Below, one piece after another: positions 34,511 to 42,164 of a stretch of DNA of 64,000 nt (position 1 is the stretch's first letter; each line of letters opens with the position of its first letter). This DNA comes from Jiangella alba (GTDB taxonomy: Bacteria; Actinomycetota; Actinomycetes; Jiangellales; Jiangellaceae), in the NCBI RefSeq assembly GCF_900106035.1, contig NZ_FNUC01000004.1:3571722-3635721 (forward strand), in the 5' to 3' direction. Under the pieces are notes generated by a model, which saw nothing but the letters and a program-made list of their open reading frames with translations, was not told the DNA's origin and made no database searches. The translations under genes and the position numbers were made by a program.

Positions 34511-35527
34511 ATGACCAACGACGAGACGGTGCTGGAGTGCGCCGAGCTGGTCCGGCACTTCCCGGTCAAGGGCAGCGACAAGGTCGTGCAGGCCGTCAAC
34601 GACGTGTCGCTGACGTTCGGCGCGGGCGAGACGGTCGCGCTGGTCGGCGAGAGCGGCTCGGGCAAGACGACGGTCGGCCGGATGATCCTCGGCCTGCTGG
34701 CGCCGACGTCCGGGCGGATCGTCTACCAGGGCACGGCGCTGGACGAGATGGACCGGCGGCAGCGGCGCGACTACCGGGCCGGCGTCCAGGCGGTGTTCCA
34801 GGACCCCTACGACTCGCTCGACCCGCGCCGCCCGGTGCTGGCCAGCGTCCGCGAGCCGCTGCGGCGGCTGGAACTGGAGGAGTCGTCGCGCGACGGCACG
34901 CAGCGCGCGATGGCGGCGCTCGAGGCGGTGGGGCTGGCCGGCATCACGGCGAAGACCCGGCCGCACGACCTCAGCGGCAGCGCCTGCCAGCGGGTCGGCA
35001 TCGCCCGAGCGCTGGTGACGCGGCCGCGGTTCATCGTGCTGGACGAGCCGACGTCGGCGCTCAGCCCGATCGCCCGGGCCGAGGTGATGCGGTCGCTGCA
35101 CGACGTGCAGCAGTCCACCGGCGTGTCCTACCTGTTCATCACGCACGACCTCGCCGTCGTCGAGTCGCTGGCGCACCGGGTCGCGGTGATGTACCTCGGC
35201 CGCGTCGTGGAGGCGGCCGCCTCCGGCGACGTGTTCGGCCGCCGGCTGCACCCCTACACCGAGGCGCTGCTCGGCTCGGTGCTCTTCCCCGACCCGGACC
35301 GGCTGGACGGGTTCGGGGTGCTGCGGGGCGAGATCCCCAGCCCGATCGACCTGCCGCCTGGCTGCGCGTTCGCCTCGCGGTGTGCCATCGCCGGCGACGA
35401 CTGCCGCACGGCGGTCCCGCCGCTCATCGACGACGCCGTCGCCGGGCACCACGTGGCCTGCATCCGTCAGCGGACCCGCAGCCGCGACCGGCAACTGACG
35501 TCCACTCTCAGGAAGGAGACCCCCTGA
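34511..35527 (+). CDS. ABC transporter ATPase, DppF type, with degenerate signature
   Basis: A 338-residue ATPase with good Walker A GESGSGKT (46-53), Q-loop VFQDP (Gln97), Walker B FIVLDE and H-loop FITHDL (His212). The signature, normally LSGGQ, reads LSGSACQ (154-160), and the D-loop reads SALSPIA instead of SALD. The C-terminal oligopeptide-ATPase domain has the usual four cysteines (CAFASRC, DDC, VAC), which can hold an iron-sulphur cluster. Together with the DppD-type partner this predicts one degenerate and one active ATP site. TAGGAGGCGGCG precedes the ATG. Confidence 0.9.
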   Translation: MTNDETVLECAELVRHFPVKGSDKVVQAVNDVSLTFGAGETVALVGESGSGKTTVGRMILGLLAPTSGRIVYQGTALDEMDRRQRRDYRAGVQAVFQDPYDSLDPRRPVLASVREPLRRLELEESSRDGTQRAMAALEAVGLAGITAKTRPHDLSGSACQRVGIARALVTRPRFIVLDEPTSALSPIARAEVMRSLHDVQQSTGVSYLFITHDLAVVESLAHRVAVMYLGRVVEAAASGDVFGRRLHPYTEALLGSVLFPDPDRLDGFGVLRGEIPSPIDLPPGCAFASRCAIAGDDCRTAVPPLIDDAVAGHHVACIRQRTRSRDRQLTSTLRKETP

Positions 35528-36420
35528 TGACCGATCTCTCCGGCAAGGTCGCCCTGATCAGCGGCGCGGCCCGGGGCCAGGGGCGCTCGCACGCGCTGGC
35601 GCTCAGCCGCGCCGGCGCCAGGATCGTCGGCTTCGACCTCTGCGAGCAGATCCCCGCGACGAAGATCCCGATGTCGTCGCCGGCGGATCTGGAGGAGACA
35701 CGGAAGCTGGTCGAGGCCGCCGGCGGCGAGATGCTGGCGGTCCGGGCCGACGTCCGCGACTCCGCGCAGACCAGCGCCGTCGTCGACCAGGCGATGGACC
35801 GGTTCGGCCGCATCGACATCGTCGTCGCCAACGCCGGCATCGACTCCATCGACGCCACCATCGACATGTCGGACGAGGCCTGGGACGCCGTCATCGACGT
35901 CAACCTCACCGGCGTGTTCCGTACCATCCGCCCGGCGCTGCGGCCGATGATCGAGGCGGGCCGCGGCGGCTCGATCATCGTCACGTCGTCCTGTGCGGGC
36001 CTCACGCCGTACCCCAACCACGTGCACTACGGCGCCGCGAAGTACGGCGTCATCGGCGTCACGCAGTGCCTGGCGCTGGAGCTGGCCGCGCACCGCATCC
36101 GCGTCAACGCCCTGGCGCCGTCGGCCGTCGGGACCGACCTCGCGCTCAACCCGGTGCTGTTCAAGCTGTTCACCGGGAAGGCGGACGCCACCGCCGAGGA
36201 CGCCGCGCCGATCTTCCAGAGCCTCAACCTGATCGAGCGGCCGTGGCTGGAGCCGGAGGAGGTCAGCAACGCCGTGGTGTGGCTGTCCGGCGACGAGACC
36301 CGCGCGATCACCGGCATCGTGCTGCCGCTGGACCTCGGCTTCATGATCAAGGGTCCGTTCAACGCCCGCGACGCGGCCATGCGCCTGGACGGCAGCAGCT
36401 CCGAGGGACTGGTCTCGTGA
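35527..36420 (+). CDS. Mycofactocin-coupled SDR oxidoreductase (SDR2)
   Basis: A 297-residue short-chain dehydrogenase with SGAARGQGRS, intact NAG (VANAGI) and the catalytic Ser-Tyr-Lys set in SSCAGLTPYPNHVHYGAAK. The insert KIPMSSPADLEETRKLVE after DLCEQ marks the mycofactocin-coupled branch, in which NAD does not exchange freely. The C-terminal tail (MIKGPFNARDAAMRLDG) differs from SDR1, so the substrate should differ. Its ATG shares one base with the stop of the ATPase gene. It probably oxidises the imported compound or a product of the next genes. Confidence 0.87.
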   Translation: MTDLSGKVALISGAARGQGRSHALALSRAGARIVGFDLCEQIPATKIPMSSPADLEETRKLVEAAGGEMLAVRADVRDSAQTSAVVDQAMDRFGRIDIVVANAGIDSIDATIDMSDEAWDAVIDVNLTGVFRTIRPALRPMIEAGRGGSIIVTSSCAGLTPYPNHVHYGAAKYGVIGVTQCLALELAAHRIRVNALAPSAVGTDLALNPVLFKLFTGKADATAEDAAPIFQSLNLIERPWLEPEEVSNAVVWLSGDETRAITGIVLPLDLGFMIKGPFNARDAAMRLDGSSSEGLVS

Positions 36421-36821
36421 CCGACGCGGCGGGGTGGCGCGAGCGCTTCCTCACCGTCTACGAGGCGGCCCGCAGCACCGGCGACGTCGATGCCCTCGCG
36501 GAGTTGCTCGCGCCCGGCCTGCGGCTGGAGGACCCGCAGCTGCCCGGCGGCGCCGGAACCCGCGCGGACCTGCTGCGGCTCACCGCCGACCTGGCGTCGC
36601 GGTGCACCCGGCTGGCCGTCCGGCGGCACGGCCCGGTGTGCGTCAGCGCCGACGGCGGCGTGTTCACCCAGCGGTGGTTCGTCGAGGCCGAGCCGGCCGA
36701 GGGCGCGGGGGCCGTGCACGTCGAGACGTTCGAGTCGTTCACGGTGACCGGCGGGCTGGTCGGCGCCGTGGCGATCTGTGTCCGGGACCTGAGGAGCAGC
36801 GATGTCCGTGCCACAGTTTGA
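36417..36821 (+). CDS. NTF2-like (SnoaL-fold) small protein
   Basis: A 134-residue protein with the look of the NTF2/SnoaL fold: helix WRERFLTVYEAARSTGDVDA, LLAPGLRLEDPQ, then strands VFTQRWFVEAEP and VHVETFESFTVTGGLV. Members act as small isomerases, hydrolases or cyclases with a hydrophobic pocket; no catalytic residue can be named. The GTG overlaps the SDR2 stop by four bases and the end overlaps the hydrolase gene by 20 bases, so all three are tightly coupled and probably act in sequence. Confidence 0.75.
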   Translation: MTDAAGWRERFLTVYEAARSTGDVDALAELLAPGLRLEDPQLPGGAGTRADLLRLTADLASRCTRLAVRRHGPVCVSADGGVFTQRWFVEAEPAEGAGAVHVETFESFTVTGGLVGAVAICVRDLRSSDVRATV

Positions 36822-38196
36822 CCTCGTCCTCACCGGCGGGACCGTGGCCAACGCGGACGGCGACTTCCGCGCCGACGTCGCCGTGGCCGGCGGGCGGATC
36901 GCCGCCGTCTGGCCGGCCGGCGCCGCGCCCGCGTACACGGCCGGCGAGGTGCGCGACTGCACCGGCCAGTGGATCCTGCCCGGCGGCGTCGACCCGCACG
37001 TACACGTCGGCATCACCTTCGGCGACGTCGTCACCTCCGAGGGGCACGAGGCCTGCACCCGTGCGGCGCTGGCCGGCGGCACCACGACGATCGTCGACTT
37101 CGCCATCCCGCGGCCGGGCCAGGACCCGCTCGCGGCGGTGCTGGAGCGGCAGGAGGGCGCCCGCCGCGGCGCCGTCACCGACTACGCGCTGCACGGCTGC
37201 TTCACCGACGAGCACGTCGGGAACCTGGACCAGATCGACGAGCTGGTGCGCCTCGGCGTCCGGACCATCAAGGTCTACACGACCTACCGCGACGAGCTGA
37301 TGGCCGGCGACAAGCTCATCGCCGCGGTGATGAGCGCGCTGCGTCCGCACCAGGGCCTCACCTACGTGCACGCCGAGGACAACACGACCATCGAGCGGCT
37401 GCTGGCCGAGCTCGCCGGCGCCGGGCCCATCCCGTACGAGAAGATCGTCGAGGCGCGGCCGGAATCGGCCGAGGAGAAGGCCGTCGCGCACGTGCTCGCG
37501 CTGGCGCAGGAGCAGGGTGCGCCGGTCTACTTCGTGCACCAGTCCACGCCCGCCGCCACCGAGCTGACCCGCGCCGCGCGGGCCGCCGGCGTCCCGGCGT
37601 TCTCCGAGGTCTGCCCGCACTACCTGCTGCTGGACGAGTCCGCCTACGCCGGCCGGTCGGGGGAGTGCTTCACCTGCTGTCCGCCGCTGCGGGCCCGTCC
37701 GACGGTCGACGCGCTGCTGGCGCGGACGCTCGCGGGGCAGGTGGACACCATCGCCAGCGACCACTGCGCGTTCCGGCGCGAGCACAAGTCGGCCAACGCG
37801 CACGAGCTGCGGCAGATGCCGTTCGGGATGCCGGGCGTGCAGACCCGGCTGCCGGTCGTGCTGTCCGAGCTGGTCGTGCACCGCGGGCTGCCGGTGTCGG
37901 CCGCCGTCGAGCTGCTGTCCGCCGGGCCGGCCCGGCTCAGCGGCCTGTACCCGCGCAAGGGCGTCGTGCGGGCCGGGTCCGACGCCGACCTCGTGCTGTG
38001 GTCCCGCGACGGCGAGACCGAGATCTCCGCCGCCGGACTGGAGCAGGCCAGCGACTACACGCCGTTCGAGGGCCTGCGGGTGCACGGCCGCATCACCACG
38101 GTCGTGCGGGCCGGTGTCGTCGTCATCGGCGACGGCGCCGTCGCCGACCCGCCGGCCGGGCAACTGCTGCCGTCCGGCCCGATCATCGTCGACTGA
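36802..38196 (+). CDS. Dihydropyrimidinase/hydantoinase-like cyclic amide hydrolase
   Basis: A 464-residue amidohydrolase of the dihydropyrimidinase/hydantoinase/allantoinase group, which opens cyclic amide rings using two divalent metals bridged by a carbamylated lysine. Visible ligands: HVH in GGVDPHVHVG (about 71-73), the lysine of TIKVYTTY (about 155), His in YVHAED (about 189), His in FVHQST (about 245) and Asp in IASDHCAF (about 318). All are intact, so it should be active. The substrate may be a hydantoin, dihydropyrimidine or imide. It is followed after 16 bases by a GAPDH-like gene. Confidence 0.88.
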   Translation: MSVPQFDLVLTGGTVANADGDFRADVAVAGGRIAAVWPAGAAPAYTAGEVRDCTGQWILPGGVDPHVHVGITFGDVVTSEGHEACTRAALAGGTTTIVDFAIPRPGQDPLAAVLERQEGARRGAVTDYALHGCFTDEHVGNLDQIDELVRLGVRTIKVYTTYRDELMAGDKLIAAVMSALRPHQGLTYVHAEDNTTIERLLAELAGAGPIPYEKIVEARPESAEEKAVAHVLALAQEQGAPVYFVHQSTPAATELTRAARAAGVPAFSEVCPHYLLLDESAYAGRSGECFTCCPPLRARPTVDALLARTLAGQVDTIASDHCAFRREHKSANAHELRQMPFGMPGVQTRLPVVLSELVVHRGLPVSAAVELLSAGPARLSGLYPRKGVVRAGSDADLVLWSRDGETEISAAGLEQASDYTPFEGLRVHGRITTVVRAGVVVIGDGAVADPPAGQLLPSGPIIVD

Positions 38197-38212
38197 GAGA
38201 GGAGCGCCGTCC

Positions 38213-39118
38213 ATGACGCGCGTCGTCGTCCTGGGTGACTCTGCCGCGACCCGCTACTTCCTGCGGCAGGGGCTGAGCATCCAGCAGCTGGAGTTCGTCG
38301 GGCTGGCCACCGGGCCGGACCGGGAGCGGCTGGCCTACGGTTTCGAGTACGGCTCGGCCGCGAGCCGGTTCAAGGGCACCGTCGAGGTCGGCGCCGACGC
38401 CGTCGTGCTGGCCGGACGGTACGGCCGCGGCGGGCTGCGGCACGACACCATCCCGTTCCTCGACGTCGCCGCACCGGCCGGTGAACCGGTCGAGCCGGAC
38501 GTCGTGGTGCTCGCGGCGGACTGGGACCGGCCGCTGCCCGGCTGGCTCACCGAGTCCGCGCCCCGGGTGGTCCGGTTCGGCCGGCCCGCGTCCGTCGCGC
38601 CGGAGGCGGTGGTCGTGCCGCCGGCGGTGGGATGGGCGGCGGAGGAGATCGCCGCGGCGGTCCGGCCGCTCTCGGCCGTCGCCGCGGCGGCCGTCGTCGC
38701 CGTCGGCGGTGGCTCCGGCGCCGACCCGGACCGTGCGTCGGCGCTGGCCGCTCGCGGCGGCGCCGCCGGCGCGGTCGTCTCCCCCTGGCCCGCCGCAGAC
38801 GGGGTGGCCGGCGTGACGGTGGTCGACGGCGCGGAGCGCGCGGTCGCGACCGCCGTGCTCCACCTCGCCGTCGAGGAGCCGGTCGAGGCGGCCGCGGTGG
38901 TCCGCCGCATCACGTCCGCGGCCCGCCGCACCCGCCTCGACGTCCGTCCCGGCCCGGCCGGCGGAGCCGACGCACTCGGCTCCGCGGACGCGCTGGTCGA
39001 CGCCTCCGCGGTGACGGCGGCCGGCCGGTCGGTGGTGGTCCCCTTCCACTGCGACGTGCGCACCCTGGAAGCGGCCCTCGCCTGCGACCTCGCCACCGGG
39101 CTCGCCACCTGGGCCTGA
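38213..39118 (+). CDS. GAPDH-like protein lacking the catalytic cysteine
   Basis: A 301-residue protein with clear traces of glyceraldehyde-3-phosphate dehydrogenase. The N-terminal half has MTRVVVLGDSAATRYFLRQ where GAPDH has its NAD-binding start, and LAYGFEYGSAASRFKGTVEV where GAPDH has a YDSxHGRFxGxV block. The C-terminal part has HLAVEEPVEAAAVV and ADALVDASAVTAAGRSVVV, matching the LEKP...SSIFDA...WYDNEWGY end of GAPDH. The GAPDH active-site motif SxSCTTNC is absent and the protein is about 35 residues short. It therefore seems to be a pseudoenzyme or a redox/ligand-binding protein on the GAPDH fold. GAGAGAGGAGCG precedes the ATG. Function unknown. Confidence 0.75.
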   Translation: MTRVVVLGDSAATRYFLRQGLSIQQLEFVGLATGPDRERLAYGFEYGSAASRFKGTVEVGADAVVLAGRYGRGGLRHDTIPFLDVAAPAGEPVEPDVVVLAADWDRPLPGWLTESAPRVVRFGRPASVAPEAVVVPPAVGWAAEEIAAAVRPLSAVAAAAVVAVGGGSGADPDRASALAARGGAAGAVVSPWPAADGVAGVTVVDGAERAVATAVLHLAVEEPVEAAAVVRRITSAARRTRLDVRPGPAGGADALGSADALVDASAVTAAGRSVVVPFHCDVRTLEAALACDLATGLATWA

Positions 39119-39140
39119 CGCCCACTCAACCAGAGCCGGA

Positions 39141-39209
39141 GCTACAGTAACGCTTCAATAAAAGTGCAATCGAACGCCCCACAACTCCTGTTTCGCAGCT
39201 ACAGTAACG
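39141..39209 (+). promoter_or_regulatory. Direct repeats upstream of the MerR-XRE-cupin gene
   Basis: GCTACAGTAACG occurs at 39141-39152 and again at 39198-39209, 57 bases apart. The second copy contains TACAGT (39200-39205), a credible -10 about 30 bases before the GTG at 39235. The repeats may be binding sites of the regulator itself. The stretch 39150-39190 is AT-richer than its surroundings, as expected of a promoter region. Confidence 0.45.
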
Positions 39210-39234
39210 ATGTAGTTCTAGTGGAGGAGGCCGG

Positions 39235-40053
39235 GTGTACACGGTGACCGAGGCGGCACAGCTGGTCGGCGTCAGCAGCGGCACGCTCCGGCTGTGGGAG
39301 GCGCAGGGACTGGTCCAGCCGCAGCGCGGGCCGGGTGGCCGGCGCCGCTACAGCGAGGCCGACCTCGAGCGGCTGCGCAAGATCCAGTGGTGGCGCCGGG
39401 TCCGCGGGCTCAACGCGCCCGCCATCCGGCGGGAGCTGGAGCGCGAGGAGTACGCCCGCCTCGGCGACGCCCAGCCGGCGGCGCCGGCCACACCGGGCAC
39501 GGACCTCCAGTTGCGCACGTCGCGCCGCCGGGCCGGGCTGACGCTCAAGCAGCTCAGCGAGCGCTCCGGGCTGAGCGTGTCGTTCCTCAGCGCGGTCGAG
39601 CGGGGGGTGAGCGCACCGTCCCCGACGGCGGCGGCCCGGCTGACGGCGGCGCTGCACGGCGACGTGCGAGTCGACGCGCAGCAGGAGTCGCCGGTGCACC
39701 GCCTCGGCTCGGGCAAGCGCGTCGACATCGCGCCCGGCATCACCTACGAGTGGCTCTCCGGCCACCAGGGCCTGCTCGAGCCGCAGCTGGCCGTCGTCCA
39801 GCCCGGCGCGCACAGCGACAACACGTACCAGCACGACGGCGAGGAGTTCCTCGTCGTCCTGTCCGGCAGCTTCGAACTCGCCCTGGGCGAGGCCGTGCGG
39901 GTGCTCACGCCGCGCGACTCCGTCCACTTCGACAGCCAGGTGCCGCACTCGTGGGCCAACCGCGGCGACGTCGAGGCGGAGGTGCTGTGGATCACCACCG
40001 AGCGGGGCGTCTGGCAGGCCGGCTCCAGCAGCCACGCACCGCGGAAGGACTGA
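39235..40053 (+). CDS. MerR-XRE-cupin fusion regulator
   Basis: A 272-residue protein with three recognisable parts. Residues 1-70 are a MerR-type winged helix (YTVTEAAQLVGVSSGTLRLW, RGPGGRRRYSEADLERLRKI). Residues about 85-145 are an XRE-type helix-turn-helix (LRTSRRRAGLTLKQLSERSG, LSVSFLSAVERGVSAPSPT). Residues about 185-262 are a cupin sensor (HSDNTYQHDGEEFLVVLSG, VHFDSQVPHSWANRG). XRE-cupin regulators are common; adding a MerR domain is unusual and gives two DNA-binding modules per chain. GTGGAGGAGG precedes the GTG. It heads the operon running to 49007 and probably senses its substrate. Confidence 0.88.
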   Translation: MYTVTEAAQLVGVSSGTLRLWEAQGLVQPQRGPGGRRRYSEADLERLRKIQWWRRVRGLNAPAIRRELEREEYARLGDAQPAAPATPGTDLQLRTSRRRAGLTLKQLSERSGLSVSFLSAVERGVSAPSPTAAARLTAALHGDVRVDAQQESPVHRLGSGKRVDIAPGITYEWLSGHQGLLEPQLAVVQPGAHSDNTYQHDGEEFLVVLSGSFELALGEAVRVLTPRDSVHFDSQVPHSWANRGDVEAEVLWITTERGVWQAGSSSHAPRKD

Positions 40054-40057
40054 TGAC

Positions 40058-40978
40058 GTGAGGACTCGTGACCTGGTCGGGTACGGGCGCCGGCTGCCGG
40101 CGGGGCGTTGGCCCAACGGCGCGCGGCTGGCCGTCTCGCTCGTGCTCAACTACGAGGAGGGCTCCGAGCGCAGCTTCGCCATGGGCGACCCCGAACAGGA
40201 GACCGGCACCGAGTGGGGCCAGTACCCGTACCCCGCCGACGTCGCGAACCTCGCGATGGAGTCGATGTACGAGTACGGCGCGCGGGTCGGCGTCTGGCGC
40301 GTCTTCGACGTCGCCGACTCCTTCGAGGTGCCGCTGACGATCTTCGCCTGCGCCCAGGCGTTCGAGCTCAACCCCGACGTCGCCGCGTACGTCCGCGACA
40401 GCGCGCACGAGGTGTGCAGCCACGGGTACCGCTGGGAGGAGGTCTTCCGGCTGACGGAGCAGGAGGAGGCCGAGCACATCCGGCTCGCCGTCGCCAGCCT
40501 GGAGAAGACCGTCGGCCGCCGCCCGTCCGGTTGGTACTGCCGCTACGGTCCGAGCACCCGCACCCGCGAGCTGCTGGTCGCCGAGGGCGGCTTCCGCTAC
40601 GACAGCGACTCCTACGCCGACGACGTGCCGTACTTCGTGCTGGCCGGCGGCGAGCGCCGGCTGGTCGTGCCGTACTCGCCCGACGTCAACGACTTCCGGT
40701 TCTGGCAGGCCAATGGGCCGGCCACCGCGGCGCTGCTGACGGAGTACCTCACCGACAGCTTCGACGAGCTGTACCGCGAGTCCGAGCGGACGCCGCGCAT
40801 GCTCTCGTTCGGCCTGCACCCGCGCATCATCGGCCGGCCCGGGCGCATCCGGGCGCTGCGCGACTTCATCGAGTACGCGCTGGGCCACGACGGCGTGTGG
40901 TTCGCGACCCGCGAGGAGATCGCCGACGCCTGGTTGCGGCGCGACGCCACGGAGTTCGACGAGCAGGGTGTCGCGTGA
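40058..40978 (+). CDS. PuuE-like polysaccharide-deacetylase-family amidohydrolase
   Basis: A 306-residue protein of the polysaccharide deacetylase superfamily most like PuuE, the cofactor-independent allantoinase. Motifs: VSLVLNYEEGSERSF near 30, SHGYRWEEVFRL near 128, and GWYCRYGPSTRTRELL near 160 with the ARTREL-like helix. Such enzymes hydrolyse cyclic or linear amides rather than sugar acetyl groups. A ring-opening hydrolase of another fold is encoded at 36802, so two different hydrolases probably work on related amides. GTG start lies five bases after the regulator; the end overlaps the cupin gene by four bases. Confidence 0.85.
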   Translation: MRTRDLVGYGRRLPAGRWPNGARLAVSLVLNYEEGSERSFAMGDPEQETGTEWGQYPYPADVANLAMESMYEYGARVGVWRVFDVADSFEVPLTIFACAQAFELNPDVAAYVRDSAHEVCSHGYRWEEVFRLTEQEEAEHIRLAVASLEKTVGRRPSGWYCRYGPSTRTRELLVAEGGFRYDSDSYADDVPYFVLAGGERRLVVPYSPDVNDFRFWQANGPATAALLTEYLTDSFDELYRESERTPRMLSFGLHPRIIGRPGRIRALRDFIEYALGHDGVWFATREEIADAWLRRDATEFDEQGVA

Positions 40979-41355
40979 CGGCCCTGCCGGCGCCGGACCC
41001 GTCCGCCGCGCCCGTCCAGCAGGCCGTGCTCGCCGCCGAGCCGGCGCCGTCCGGCCACCCCGGCTACGGGCTGCACGCCGGCGTCACCCACCTGCTTCCC
41101 GGCGGCTCGACGCCGCTGATCAGGCACGACGTCGCCGAGTTCGTGCTGGTGCACGAGGGCGTCCTCGACGCCGAGCTGGACGGCGACGTCCGCCGGGTCG
41201 GGCGCGGCGACCACTTCACCGTCCCGGCCGGGTGCTGGCACGGCTTCACCAACCCCGGCGCTGAGCCGGCCTCGATGATCTTCGCCTTCGGCGGCGAGCC
41301 GGGACCGGTCACCGTGCGACGCGACCGTCCGGCCCGAGAAGGGAGCCTGTCATGA
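40975..41355 (+). CDS. Small cupin protein
   Basis: A 126-residue single-domain cupin. The two cupin motifs are seen as IRHDVAEFVLVHEGVLDAEL and DHFTVPAGCWHGFTNPG. Metal-binding histidines are partly kept (the first motif has only one His). Roles range from isomerase to ligand-binding protein. Start and stop overlap both neighbours by four bases, so it is made together with the PuuE-like hydrolase and the importer ATPase. Confidence 0.8.
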   Translation: MTALPAPDPSAAPVQQAVLAAEPAPSGHPGYGLHAGVTHLLPGGSTPLIRHDVAEFVLVHEGVLDAELDGDVRRVGRGDHFTVPAGCWHGFTNPGAEPASMIFAFGGEPGPVTVRRDRPAREGSLS

Positions 41356-42164
41356 CCGGCACGACGAACAGCTCCGCCACGACCCCCGCGGTGACGGCCG
41401 TCCAGGACGGGCAGCCGCTGATCGAGGCCGCCGGCGTCGACATGGCGTTCCGCACCGGCCGCGGCCGCCGGGCCGAGGAGCACCGGGTGCTCGAGGACGT
41501 GGGCTTCGGCATCGGCGCCGGCGAGTTCGTGTCCGTCATCGGGCCGTCCGGCGGCGGCAAGACCACCCTGCTCAGCCTGATCGCCGGCCTCGCCACGCCC
41601 ACCGGTGGACGCATCGTCGTCGGCGGGCAGACGGTCACCGGGCCGGGCGCCGACCGCGGCGTCGTGTTCCAGCAGGACGCGATCCTGCCGTGGCGCACCG
41701 TGCGCCGCAACGTCGAGTACGGCCTCGAGCGGGCCGGCCTGCCGCGCGCCGAGCGGGCCGAGCGGGCGGCCGAGTTCATCGAGCTGGTCGGGCTGACGAA
41801 GTTCGCCGACTACCTGCCCAAGCAGCTGTCCGGCGGCATGAAGAAGCGGGTGGCGATCGCGGCCGTGCTGGCCAACGACCCGGCCGTGCTGCTGATGGAC
41901 GAGCCGTTCGGGGCACTCGACTACTCGACCCGCGTGCACCTGCAGGACGAGCTGCTGCGGATCTGGGAGCGGCGCCGCGTCACCACGGTGTTCGTCACCC
42001 ACGACATCGAGGAGGCGCTCTACCTCTCCGACCGCATCCTGGTGCTGGCCGGCGGCCGGCTGGCCGAGGACTTCGCCGTCCCGTTCGGCCGCCCGCGCGA
42101 CCCGGAGCTGCGCATGGGCGCCGAGATCCAGCAGGCCAGGAGCCACCTCTGGGGTTACCTGTGA
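41352..42164 (+). CDS. ABC transporter ATPase, NitT/TauT (SsuB/TauB) type
   Basis: A 270-residue ATPase with Walker A GPSGGGKTT, Q-loop VFQQDAILPW, signature LSGGMKKR, Walker B VLLMDEPFGALD and H-loop VTHDIEEA, all intact. It resembles ATPases of the nitrate/sulfonate/taurine/pyrimidine-precursor importers. Two permeases and one binding protein follow. ATG overlaps the cupin stop; GTG of the permease overlaps its own stop. Confidence 0.92.
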   Translation: MTGTTNSSATTPAVTAVQDGQPLIEAAGVDMAFRTGRGRRAEEHRVLEDVGFGIGAGEFVSVIGPSGGGKTTLLSLIAGLATPTGGRIVVGGQTVTGPGADRGVVFQQDAILPWRTVRRNVEYGLERAGLPRAERAERAAEFIELVGLTKFADYLPKQLSGGMKKRVAIAAVLANDPAVLLMDEPFGALDYSTRVHLQDELLRIWERRRVTTVFVTHDIEEALYLSDRILVLAGGRLAEDFAVPFGRPRDPELRMGAEIQQARSHLWGYL

